Shown here piece by piece: positions 32,056 through 38,464 of a stretch of 38,591 nt of DNA. Under the pieces are notes generated by a model. That model made no database searches, had not been told where the DNA came from, and was given only the letters and a program-made list of their open reading frames with translations. Origin of the DNA: a virus; IMG/VR virus record IMGVR_UViG_3300043464_001826, positions 1 to 38,591 of that record, one strand, 5' to 3'. Each line of letters begins with the position of its first letter. Position 1 is the first letter of the stretch. Position numbers and translations under genes: made by a program.

Positions 32056-32471
32056 GTCGCTGGAGAACATTTTGGCGAAGTGTCGTAGAGAGCACCGCAT
32101 GGTGTATCGAGTCGCGGCCCGATGCGGGTTCAAGCGTGCTTGCGCCTGCGGAACCTTTAATAGCGCGGCCAGCTATTCAAGCGCACCGCAGTATCGTTTA
32201 ACAATACTAGCGAACTTGTCGATACCATCGACAGGTTCGCGGGACGTGTCGAAAATAGCTTAATTTTTACGCACATTGTGCAAGAAGCGGATAGAAAACG
32301 CATCACTTGTTATAAACTGTATGCACTTTTTGGCACTGTCCTACGGTTTGCAACAAGTTCCCGCACGGGTATAGCGAAGAAGCGGCTACAGAGACGGGCC
32401 AGAATAACTGCCCCGAAAAGGTATAGAGCGGGAATGTTTTGATTGGCGGCGGCAGATGGAGCGGGAGTCGA
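32056..32471. other. Gene-poor gap between convergent operons
   Basis: This 416-base gap lies between the end of the lysis genes and the end of the leftward operon. A 63-residue frame from a TTG at 32072 (to 32263) is Cys-rich at its start but I do not trust it. The only strong features are the hairpin at 32210-32240 and a short palindrome GCACATTGTGC at 32271-32281. The stretch around 32241-32340 is AT-rich. Confidence 0.6.
32210..32240. terminator. Strong hairpin, probable bidirectional terminator
   Basis: Bases 32210-32223 pair with 32227-32240 over 14 positions (one G-U pair) around the loop ACC. It lies between the convergent lysis and leftward operons. The nearest T-run (TAATTTTTA) is about 20 bases on, so terminator function is likely but not certain; an operator is the alternative. 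Confidence 0.6.
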
Positions 32472-32624
32472 TTAACGCCACCCCAAAGCAATCGCCATGA
32501 ACCCCGCATTGGCGCAGGCATAGAACAGAAAGCACACGCCGAGGGCTGGCTGGCCTTGGCTCCAGAATCCGTAGGCCGTCCACAAATAGCAGGCGGTGGT
32601 GACGAGTAAGGGCCAGAAAGTCAC
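32472..32624 (-). CDS. Small two-helix membrane protein
   Basis: On the reverse strand, a GTG at 32624 overlaps the stop of the HExxH gene (GTGA). The 50-residue product is MTFWPLLVTTACYLWTAYGF, a short polar turn (WSQGQPAL), then GVCFLFYACANAGFMAIALGWR. Both halves are strongly hydrophobic. It is the last gene of the leftward operon. Possibly an anti-host or exclusion peptide, but its role is unknown. Confidence 0.6.
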   Translation of the reverse strand: MTFWPLLVTTACYLWTAYGFWSQGQPALGVCFLFYACANAGFMAIALGWR

Positions 32625-32965
32625 GATGCCTTGTGCTTTCCAATGGAAATCTTGCCGTCACAAAACTGGTTTGCCACCCAAGCCGTGACCACCGAAACGA
32701 TCCGCTCGTGATCGCGCACATGGGTTTCGTCCACGCAAGGCATGGTCACATGGGCGATTTCATGCGCGACAATGCCGAGCAAGTTGCCCGCCACGGCATT
32801 CGGATGGAGATAGACTGTCCTGCGTTTATAGTGCGTGATGCCCTCGCAAAGCTCTTTGGCAGGGGGGCGAGCCACAACTACCTTCCACCATTCGCCATCG
32901 ACCTTGAAGCGCAGCGTGGGACGCTTGCTCTTGCGCCGAGGCTGGCTTGTGGCGGGCTTTTTCAT
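32621..32965 (-). CDS. HExxH metallopeptidase-like protein (SprT-like)
   Basis: The 114-residue protein has H68-E69-I-A-H72 in GIVAHEIAHVTM and a third His downstream in ETHVRDHE, a zinc-peptidase pattern of the SprT/minimal gluzincin type. The N-terminus is basic (RRKSKRPTLRFKVDGEWWKVVV). It could cut a DNA-bound or host protein. It is translationally coupled to the genes on both sides (ATGA, GTGA). Confidence 0.7.
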   Translation of the reverse strand: MKKPATSQPRRKSKRPTLRFKVDGEWWKVVVARPPAKELCEGITHYKRRTVYLHPNAVAGNLLGIVAHEIAHVTMPCVDETHVRDHERIVSVVTAWVANQFCDGKISIGKHKAS

Positions 32966-33246
32966 CGCAACTTGTAGTGCGGCACTGGCCGAGTGACCGC
33001 GCCCGTGGTCAGGCGGAATTTCTGCACCTCACAGCGGCCAGCCGCTACGGCATCGGCGAGCAGGCGGGCCATCGTTGGCCTCGTTTTGTTGAGCTTGTCG
33101 GCCAACGTCTTCGTGGTGAACCAGCCGGGCGGCACAACGTCCGTCACGGCGGGAGCCGCGAGGGCCGCGCACCACTTGGCGAGATCGGGATCGAAGGAGG
33201 GGGGCAAATTGCCGCCCCCCTTTGTGGTCGAAAGTTTCGACTTCAT
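32962..33246 (-). CDS. Winged-helix-like DNA-binding protein
   Basis: This 94-residue protein has a helix-turn-helix near residues 50-76 (WFTTKTLADKLNKTRPTMARLLADAVAAGRCEV) and a wing-like end (RLTTGAVTRPVPHYKLR). It is likely a regulator. The start at 33246 (ATG) overlaps the phosphoesterase stop; a longer frame upstream lies over that gene and is rejected. Confidence 0.65.
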   Translation of the reverse strand: MKSKLSTTKGGGNLPPSFDPDLAKWCAALAAPAVTDVVPPGWFTTKTLADKLNKTRPTMARLLADAVAAGRCEVQKFRLTTGAVTRPVPHYKLR

Positions 33247-33983
33247 AAGGGCAGGCGGTAGTGGGGGGAAAGCGTGACGAGATTGACCGTGCAGGCGTTG
33301 TCGCAGTATTCGCCGTAGGCAAAACCATGCCGCCATGCCAAGGTCTGCCGCCTTCCTGCGGCATACTCCATGTTGAGGCGAGCCAGACACCCGATGTTGT
33401 AGCCGATGGCGTCGGCATGGGTGCGGGCGGGCTCCATCGCCACCCGGTGCGTGTGGCCGAACACGCTATGCGCGCCGATGGTTTCCGCCGTGTCGCGGGC
33501 CGCGCTGACGTTGAACAAAGCGCCATGCAGAAAGGCCGTGCCGCCCAGATACCGCACTGAGTCGCGGGCCATGCCGCGATAGGGGATGATCTCGGTTTTG
33601 TATTTGGCGAGGTTGTCGTGGATCTTGGCCATGACCGCGCCCGCCGCATAGGCCACGACCTGATTGGCGCTATGGGTCAGGGCAACGGCGCGGGCCTCGT
33701 GGTTGCCGTGGAAATACATGGTGGGCCGCATCTCGTGCAGGAACGACAACCCGGCGAGCAAATCGTCCATGAGGGACTCGGCGCGGTCGGGGTCATCGGG
33801 ATCACGCCGAGCGCCAGCGCGCAGGCAAGCGAGGTCAATGGCATCGCCGAGGTGGATGCGTTGGTGCGGGTTGTAGCGGTCGAGGAAAGTCAGGAACGCT
33901 TCGCGGGCCTTGGAGTCGATGTCTGAACCGTGGGAGCAAGTCGCGGCTACCCAGCGTTTCCACTTTCGTGTAATGTTTGCCAC
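33243..33983 (-). CDS. Metallophosphoesterase
   Basis: The 246-residue protein carries calcineurin-like phosphoesterase motifs in order: CSHGSDID (a D-x-H variant with Cys for Asp), HLGDAIDL, YFHGNHEAR, FLHGALFN and VFGHTHR. It would cut a phosphomonoester or phosphodiester; the substrate is unknown. It starts with GTG at 33983 and heads the leftward operon, so it may be expressed from the prophage. The first metal-ligand change could alter activity. Confidence 0.85.
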   Translation of the reverse strand: MANITRKWKRWVAATCSHGSDIDSKAREAFLTFLDRYNPHQRIHLGDAIDLACLRAGARRDPDDPDRAESLMDDLLAGLSFLHEMRPTMYFHGNHEARAVALTHSANQVVAYAAGAVMAKIHDNLAKYKTEIIPYRGMARDSVRYLGGTAFLHGALFNVSAARDTAETIGAHSVFGHTHRVAMEPARTHADAIGYNIGCLARLNMEYAAGRRQTLAWRHGFAYGEYCDNACTVNLVTLSPHYRLPL

Positions 33984-34030
33984 GCAAGGCGGCGCGGTAT
34001 GTCAAAGTCTCCGTAGGGCTGCGGAAGTTA

Positions 34031-34060
34031 GGGGTCAAAAGTTGGACAGGATTTGACCCC
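34031..34060. promoter_or_regulatory. 9-bp inverted repeat near the leftward operon start
   Basis: GGGGTCAAA (34031-34039) and TTTGACCCC (34052-34060) are perfect complements separated by 12 bases. It lies between the phosphoesterase start and attP. It could be an operator of the leftward promoter or an integrase or excisionase arm site. Confidence 0.5.
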
Positions 34061-34131
34061 GAATTAAGACCATGCTGGCAATCGGTGGCAACGCTTTCGC
34101 AAGTCGTTGACTATTAGGGGCGACCGCTCCC

Positions 34132-34189
34132 CTCGAAATCGAGCGTTGGGTTAAACCAACCGTGGGTTCGAATCCCACCCCTTCCGCCA
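34132..34189 (+). other. attP core: 3' half of tRNA-Ser(CGA)
   Basis: Reading from 34132: anticodon loop CTCGAAA (anticodon CGA), anticodon 3' stem TCGAG, long variable arm GTTGG-GTTAAA-CCAAC (34145-34160), T-arm GTGGG-TTCGAAT-CCCAC (34162-34178), acceptor strand CCCTTCC, discriminator G and CCA (34187-34189). The long variable arm and G discriminator are serine traits. The bases before 34132 do not form the matching 5' half, so this is a tRNA fragment used as attachment core. On integration it restores the host tRNA 3' end. Confidence 0.85.
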
Positions 34190-34272
34190 GTTTTCTCTGT
34201 AAAAGCCGCACAAGCTCAAACACTTACGCCGCTCCAGTGTCTTTGTTTGTCGCGGCTTTTCGTTTGTCAAAG

Positions 34273-34310
34273 TTGGCAATTAAGCGTAGGGTTTTGGCAA
34301 TTATGGCAAT
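34273..34310. repeat. TGGCAAT repeats, candidate arm-type sites
   Basis: TTGGCAATTA occurs at 34273-34282 and 34294-34303, 21 bp (two helix turns) apart, with TGGCAAT again at 34304-34310. Upstream of the core, TGGCAAT occurs at 34076-34082 and TGGCAAC at 34086-34092. Repeats of one short motif on both sides of an attachment core are typical of integrase arm sites; here the role is inferred. Confidence 0.5.
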
Positions 34311-35313
34311 GGGACGCAACATTAACCCCGTGCGATTCCGAGTGCGGCGGGCCGATTGGAACAAGGCTAACCCGTGGTGCTGCGACTTTTTCGCCCACGG
34401 CAAGAGGGTGCGAAAGTTTTTCCCGACCGACGAACTGGCGTGGGCGGAAGGGGCCAAACTGACGGCCCGCGTGACCGAGAAGGGGATGCAATCGCTGCAC
34501 AATCCTGACGGGCTGACGGTCAAGGCCGCATTGCGGATGTTCGTGAACGAAGCCGATCCGCAAAGCAGCAGCCACGAGGAGAAGCTCCGCATCTTCGAAC
34601 GGGCGTTTGGCAAGGCGTTTCGCGGGGCGGTGGGCGACATCGAGGCCGTCGATCTTCGGCGGTGGATCAAAGCGCGCAGCGCCAATGGCAACACTCAGGC
34701 CATGTATTACCGCTATGCGCGGATGTTCTTCGGCTATCTCGCGGCCAACCGACTCATCCCGCACGATCCGATCACGGCGGTGCCAGCGCCTAAGACAAAG
34801 CCGAGCCGCAATATCCTGACCCCCGACCAGATGAAGGCGCTGCTGGCCTTGGAGCTTCCTGACCATGTGCGGGCGCTGTTGCTGCTTGGGGGCTTTGCGG
34901 GGCTTCGGACTGAGGAGGTGGAGCGGATGGAGTGGAGCCACGTAAATACTAAATCGGGCCAGATCCACGTCCCGCCTGGCGCGATGAAGGATTCGGGTGG
35001 ATATGACCAGCGCATCGTGGATTTCACCGAGCCGCTACGACGGCGCAGGGCGTGGCTTGCGAAGCAAAAGGGCAAGATCATCCCCGTGGCCTCGGAAACC
35101 CTGCACACCCACCGCCGCCGCGCCTGTGCGCCCGTCCTGACGGAGTGGCCTGATAATTGCCTGCGGCATAGCTACGCGACCTACCACCTTGCCAAAGCCA
35201 AAAATGCGGGGCTGACCAGCTACCAGATGGGCCACACCTCGTCCGCGATGGTGCAGCGGGTCTATGCCGTGCCTGCCGCTCTTGCGGATTGGCGGGCTTG
35301 GTGGGCTATTTAG
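34303..35313 (+). CDS. int: Tyrosine integrase
   Basis: This 336-residue protein joins phage and host DNA at attP/attB. It has an arm/core-binding N-terminal half (FFAHGKRVRKFFPTDELAWAEG; a helical SAM-like part at about 70-170) and a catalytic C-terminal half with R202 (GFAGLRTEEV), the box N285-C-L-R288-H-S, H311 (MGHTSS) and the nucleophile Y321 (RVYAVP). The first His of the usual HxxR box is Asn. The frame is open upstream to a GTG inside attP, so the ATG at 34303 (or 34309) is preferred. It lies beside attP, as usual. Confidence 0.9.
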   Translation: MAMGRNINPVRFRVRRADWNKANPWCCDFFAHGKRVRKFFPTDELAWAEGAKLTARVTEKGMQSLHNPDGLTVKAALRMFVNEADPQSSSHEEKLRIFERAFGKAFRGAVGDIEAVDLRRWIKARSANGNTQAMYYRYARMFFGYLAANRLIPHDPITAVPAPKTKPSRNILTPDQMKALLALELPDHVRALLLLGGFAGLRTEEVERMEWSHVNTKSGQIHVPPGAMKDSGGYDQRIVDFTEPLRRRRAWLAKQKGKIIPVASETLHTHRRRACAPVLTEWPDNCLRHSYATYHLAKAKNAGLTSYQMGHTSSAMVQRVYAVPAALADWRAWWAI

Positions 35314-35521
35314 GGCGCTTTGCCGCCTTCGGTAGCACGGGCTTGACCGTGTAAGTCTCTGGCTCTTCGGCCACGCGGGCAATCATCTCGGACAACCCGC
35401 GTGTGATCGCGCCAGAGGTTGAGCCGAAGATCGCCAGATTGGCCTCGATAAAGGCCATGTGGTCGGGTTGCAGGCTTACGGACGTTTTAATCGCCCGGTC
35501 TTTTTTGGGTTTTGTGTTCAT
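35306..35521 (-). CDS. Ribbon-helix-helix regulator, leftward
   Basis: The 71-residue protein has KTSVSLQPDHMAFIEANLAIFGSTSGAITRGLSEMIAR, the strand plus two helices of a ribbon-helix-helix (MetJ/Arc) fold, and a variable tail. It is divergent from the ribbon-helix-helix gene at 35661 and shares the operator region between them. Its 3' end overlaps the integrase end by 8 bases on the opposite strand. It is likely one half of the lysis-lysogeny control; antitoxin is an alternative. Confidence 0.7.
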   Translation of the reverse strand: MNTKPKKDRAIKTSVSLQPDHMAFIEANLAIFGSTSGAITRGLSEMIARVAEEPETYTVKPVLPKAAKRPK

Positions 35522-35558
35522 AGCTGTGTGCGTTCGTGAGCAGGAACAACGTCCTACT

Positions 35559-35677
35559 GGTATCACCAAAAATCAAGTCCCTGCCCCCCCCCGAAAAAAA
35601 TTCATCTCCCCCCAAAATAATTCTTGTCTGGGGTATTACCAGTAGGGTATTACCCTACCAATGCGACAAGGTATTCC
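35559..35677. promoter_or_regulatory. Operator array of the divergent switch
   Basis: The 139-bp region between the divergent regulators holds a 17-bp perfect palindrome, GTAGGGTA-T-TACCCTAC (35642-35658), ending 3 bases before the ATG at 35661. A related GGTATTACC is at 35632-35640 (centres 14 bp apart), a weaker GGTATCACC at 35559-35567 near the leftward gene, and a half-site GGTATTCC at 35670-35677. Binding at the palindrome would cover the start of the rightward gene. Confidence 0.75.
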
Positions 35678-35894
35678 AAAGAAATACGAGGGTGGGACAG
35701 CAAATGTCCGTGGCCTGCGTGAGATGATCTTGGGCGTGAAAAACACAAACACACCCACCGTTAAAAAATCCATCAGCATCCCTCAATCCCTTTACGTCTG
35801 GGCGCTCAAGCGGGCCAAACAACAAGGCCATTGCAACGTGTCTCGCGTTCTGCGCGAGGGCATCGAGTGCTTGATGCAAAAGCAACGCGTATGA
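35661..35894 (+). CDS. Ribbon-helix-helix regulator, rightward
   Basis: This 77-residue protein has a variable N-terminus, then TVKKSISIPQSLYVWALKRAKQQGHCNVSRVLREGIECLM, a ribbon-helix-helix pattern. It begins just after the 17-bp palindrome, which suggests autoregulation. It is the first gene of the long rightward early operon, so it may act like a Cro or antirepressor. It joins the next gene by ATGA. Confidence 0.75.
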   Translation: MRQGIPKKYEGGTANVRGLREMILGVKNTNTPTVKKSISIPQSLYVWALKRAKQQGHCNVSRVLREGIECLMQKQRV

Positions 35895-36094
35895 GCACGA
35901 CCGATTTCATCATCCGCCCCGAAGAGGCGTCACGCATGACGGGCTACAGCATTTACATGATCCGCGAGTTTGCGAGGCGTGGAGAGTTTTCGGCGTGTAT
36001 GCCACGCGGCAAGCGGGGCGGATGGGAAATCCTCAAACCAAGTTTTGAAGCGTGGTGGCAGTCAAAGCGCGCTTCCTCAAGCAACAGAAAATAA
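35891..36094 (+). CDS. Excisionase-like MerR/HTH protein
   Basis: The 67-residue protein has IIRPEEASRMTGYSIYMIREFARRGEFSACMPRGKRGGWEILKPSFEAWW, the helix-turn-helix plus wing of excisionase / MerR-type small proteins. It is a good candidate for Xis, which directs the integrase to excise. It is in the early operon beside the integrase region, as expected. Confidence 0.7.
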   Translation: MSTTDFIIRPEEASRMTGYSIYMIREFARRGEFSACMPRGKRGGWEILKPSFEAWWQSKRASSSNRK

Positions 36095-36100
36095 ACACAC

Positions 36101-36340
36101 ATGGACTACACAACCCTAATCCTCGGAACCGCCGCCATCGCTGCCCTCGTGGGCCTCGCGTTTATGAGCGGATGGGAACTCGGCAGCGCAAGCGGCATTG
36201 ACCGCGAGCGCGAATCGGCAAACCGCCGCGTCAATGGCGTCTTGGCTTCGGTCAAAGATGTCATCGCCTACGAGAACACCCGCAAGCCCAAGGCTGCGAA
36301 AAACAAACGCAAGGCGCAACGAAAGGCGGTGCGGGCGTGA
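36101..36340 (+). CDS. Small membrane-anchored basic protein
   Basis: The 79-residue protein has one N-terminal membrane segment (LILGTAAIAALVGLAFMSGWELG) and a basic cytoplasmic tail (PKAAKNKRKAQRKAVRA). Function unknown. The leader is AATAAACACAC. Confidence 0.6.
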   Translation: MDYTTLILGTAAIAALVGLAFMSGWELGSASGIDRERESANRRVNGVLASVKDVIAYENTRKPKAAKNKRKAQRKAVRA

Positions 36341-36507
36341 GCATCGACCCGCGCCTTCGTTACTCCGACAACCTCGGAGCGTGTCCTTGCCTCGATCCGC
36401 TGGCCTTGGGCCGCGTGATGGAGGCGATCTGTAACGGCCACCGCCCGACACTCGCCGACCGGGTAAAGCGCGCCCTGGCTCAACTCCGCAAGAAGCTCGC
36501 CAAATGA
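36337..36507 (+). CDS. 56-residue hypothetical protein
   Basis: A GTG at 36337 overlaps the previous stop (GTGA). The product has LGACPCLDPLALGRVMEAICNG and a basic helical end (DRVKRALAQLRKKLAK). GC-rich third positions support coding. No family is recognised. Ends with ATGA into the next gene. Confidence 0.5.
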   Translation: MSIDPRLRYSDNLGACPCLDPLALGRVMEAICNGHRPTLADRVKRALAQLRKKLAK

Positions 36508-36611
36508 CTCCGACACCCCCCGACAACGCTATTGGCGCGATGGCGGTTCTGACCGCAATCGCCGTGCTGCTGGTTCTGGTTGCCGATTGGATTGCCAACT
36601 TACTCCGATGA
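36504..36611 (+). CDS. 35-residue membrane peptide
   Basis: The ATG at 36504 overlaps the previous stop. The peptide is almost only one membrane helix (AMAVLTAIAVLLVLVADWIANLL). It is coupled at both ends (ATGA at 36504 and 36608), which supports translation despite the length. Possibly a regulator of a host membrane protein. Confidence 0.5.
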   Translation: MTPTPPDNAIGAMAVLTAIAVLLVLVADWIANLLR

Positions 36612-37042
36612 TCTCCGACATCTCTGACATTTGCGTGGCCTCGCATAACGGCAAGCCTTCCCGCTCCGTGGGTGGCGACCCGTCGCTCGATCGTAGCGGC
36701 TGGGAACTATTGGCGTGGGCTATATTGGAGCAGGCCGTCGCCGACCTCGTGCTGTTCGCCCGCTTCGGCATCATCACCACTTCGGGCAAGTGCCTTCCGT
36801 GGCCTACCACGATGAAGCGCATCACCAAGTATGGCCCCAGCGGCAAGCTCGGCACCTACTGGCACCGCGTCCCGCGCAATCTCGCAACGGCCAAGGGGCC
36901 GAACGAGCACAGGGAACTCAAAGCGTGGTTCCTGTCAGACCACGCGCAGAGCTTTTGCGACCTCATCGGGTGCAAGCTGCCAGCCAAAGAGATTTTTCAC
37001 AACACACTCAAGACACACGGAGGGCTCAACCATGTCGCATGA
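36608..37042 (+). CDS. Hypothetical early protein
   Basis: The 144-residue protein has a short N-terminal part (SDICVASHNGKPSR), a hydrophobic helix (WELLAWAILEQAVADLVLFARFGII) and a basic C-half (KAWFLSDHAQSFCDLIGCKLPAKEIFHNTL). I do not recognise the family. It starts by ATGA overlap at 36608 and overlaps the next gene by 11 bases. Confidence 0.55.
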   Translation: MISDISDICVASHNGKPSRSVGGDPSLDRSGWELLAWAILEQAVADLVLFARFGIITTSGKCLPWPTTMKRITKYGPSGKLGTYWHRVPRNLATAKGPNEHRELKAWFLSDHAQSFCDLIGCKLPAKEIFHNTLKTHGGLNHVA

Positions 37043-37292
37043 AATGGAAATGGAGGATTTCCTTCGCGTAAAGGATGCCGAACTCGGCGCGCTGCGCGAG
37101 GAGTTGCAACGCTGCCGCCTCATCATCGAGCGATTGGAAGCCGAGATCAGCCAGCTTTACACGGCAGCGAAACGAGCAACCAAGGAAAACCTTGAGCTTC
37201 GCAAGCAGCTTCAATCGTGGGCTGACGAGGCCGACGCGGAGATTCAATTAGCCAAGCTGCGGCGGGCCGAAGTGGAGGCTTGCGAGCTATGA
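37032..37292 (+). CDS. Coiled-coil protein
   Basis: This 86-residue protein is almost entirely heptad-like helix (VKDAELGALREELQRCRLIIERLEAEISQLYTAAKR, then LRKQLQSWADEADAEIQLAKLRRAEVEA). It is likely a dimeric adaptor. Function unknown. It is coupled to the next gene by ATGA. Confidence 0.55.
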   Translation: MSHEMEMEDFLRVKDAELGALREELQRCRLIIERLEAEISQLYTAAKRATKENLELRKQLQSWADEADAEIQLAKLRRAEVEACEL

Positions 37293-37885
37293 ATTTGTCC
37301 ACAGGACAAGCGGCGTCTCGAAGGGGAGACAACAACAACAGCGGGGGCGGTGGCACCTTGCGCGGTGCGTTTGATGCCGCCCCCGCTAATCCCCTGACGG
37401 TGGGCGCCGTCGGCTTTGGCCCGGCATGGAACGACGAGCCAAGCCTGCGCGAGCTATACGATACGGCTTGCGCGTCCATCGTTCGCGCCGAGTGCGAGGC
37501 CGACGAGCTACGCGCCGAAGTAGCGATGCTCAAGCAGGGAATGGTCATGCTTGCCGAGGAGCGCGACGAAGAACGGTTGCGTGTTCGCTCGCTCAATGCT
37601 TTTTCGTCTTCGCTGGTTAAGACTATCGGCGAATTGAAGGCCGAGCGCGTCGAAGGCCGTCTCAAGCTCTCCGATTGGCGCGACTGCGCGAAGCGGCTCG
37701 TGGCTGCGGTGGAGTATTACCACCCCGATTTGCGCGACGAATCCGAGGGCGGATGGAGCGAAGAGCGCGCCGCCATCGGCCTGTTTGATGACTTGGAGCG
37801 CCATCACCAACTGGCACGCGATGAAGCCTGCCGCGAATCGTGCCGGGACAAGGCAGCGGCGGATGGAGGGTGGGACAACCGATGA
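37289..37885 (+). CDS. Coiled-coil hypothetical protein
   Basis: This 198-residue protein has a Gly-rich disordered N-terminus (GDNNNSGGGGTLRG), a coiled coil at about 60-115 (RAECEADELRAEVAMLKQGMVMLAEERDEERLRV) and a helical C-terminus with HHQLARDEACRESCRDK. No enzyme motif is seen. It is coupled to the RuvC-like gene (ATGA). Confidence 0.55.
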   Translation: MNLSTGQAASRRGDNNNSGGGGTLRGAFDAAPANPLTVGAVGFGPAWNDEPSLRELYDTACASIVRAECEADELRAEVAMLKQGMVMLAEERDEERLRVRSLNAFSSSLVKTIGELKAERVEGRLKLSDWRDCAKRLVAAVEYYHPDLRDESEGGWSEERAAIGLFDDLERHHQLARDEACRESCRDKAAADGGWDNR

Positions 37886-38451
37886 GCCGCGAGATCCATT
37901 ACTGCCGCTGCGGGCAAAGCATTTTTGGCGATATGATTGATTGCGGAGATTGCTCGGAAAGTTTGCGCGGAGTTATTGGCATTGATCCCGGACAAGAGCA
38001 GTCGGCTTTTGTTTTATTCGATGGCTTGCGGGCAACTGTTTCCAAGATCACGAGCAACCAAGAGTTGTTGTTTCACATTCAGCAATACCAAGATCATACG
38101 CCCCATATTTTTTGCGAGCAGATTGCAAGCTATGGCATGGCGGTCGGCGCGAGCGTCTTTGAAACTTGCGTGTGGGTTGGGCGGTTTTGGCAGCGCGCAC
38201 TGCAATACAGTTACGAATTTCATCCAGTATATCGGCGCGACATCAAGCTGCACCTCTGCAACTCCCCACGCGCCAAAGACGCAAATGTCCGTCAGGCGCT
38301 CATTGACCGACTCGGCCCGCAGGGAACGAAGAAAGCACCGGGGCCGACTTACGGAGTGAAGAGCCACGAGTGGGCCGCTCTCGCGGTGGCCGTGTATGGC
38401 TGGGATCAGATTTTCGGACGGACAACCAAACACGGAGGCCCGCCCATCTAA
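37882..38451 (+). CDS. RuvC-like Holliday junction nuclease with zinc-binding N-terminus
   Basis: This 189-residue protein has Cys pairs C8/C10 and C21/C24 before a RuvC-like RNase H fold: GVIGIDPG (D35), IFCEQIASYG (E79), and a late SHEWAALAVAVYGWD (H162, E163) in place of the usual HxxD helix. The middle SPRAKDANVRQALIDRLGP is typical of phage RuvC-like enzymes. It would cut four-way or branched DNA during recombination or packaging. The next gene across the junction is ERF, so it belongs to the recombination set. Confidence 0.82.
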   Translation: MSREIHYCRCGQSIFGDMIDCGDCSESLRGVIGIDPGQEQSAFVLFDGLRATVSKITSNQELLFHIQQYQDHTPHIFCEQIASYGMAVGASVFETCVWVGRFWQRALQYSYEFHPVYRRDIKLHLCNSPRAKDANVRQALIDRLGPQGTKKAPGPTYGVKSHEWAALAVAVYGWDQIFGRTTKHGGPPI

Positions 38452-38464
38452 CGAAAACCAAGAC

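Larger units (their letters stand above)
33984..34302. other. Attachment and promoter region between divergent genes
   Basis: The interval between the leftward phosphoesterase gene and the integrase holds the inverted repeat at 34031-34060, attP at 34132-34189, TGGCAA-type repeats on both sides, and AAAAGCCGC/GCGGCTTTT arms at 34201-34209 and 34252-34260. No gene is seen in it. A reverse-strand TTTGACA near 34000 may be part of the leftward promoter. Confidence 0.6.

Noticed and set aside
32072-32263. 63-residue TTG-start frame after the amidase
   Set aside because: Weak start, poor composition, and it runs through the terminator-like hairpin.
34102-34189. A complete functional tRNA-Ser gene
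   Set aside because: The sequence before 34132 gives no 5' acceptor strand GGAAGGG and no matching anticodon 5' stem, so only the 3' half is present.
35403-35727. Rightward frames across the switch region
   Set aside because: They cover the leftward regulator and the operator palindromes and contain runs of Pro and Ser from homopolymer tracts.
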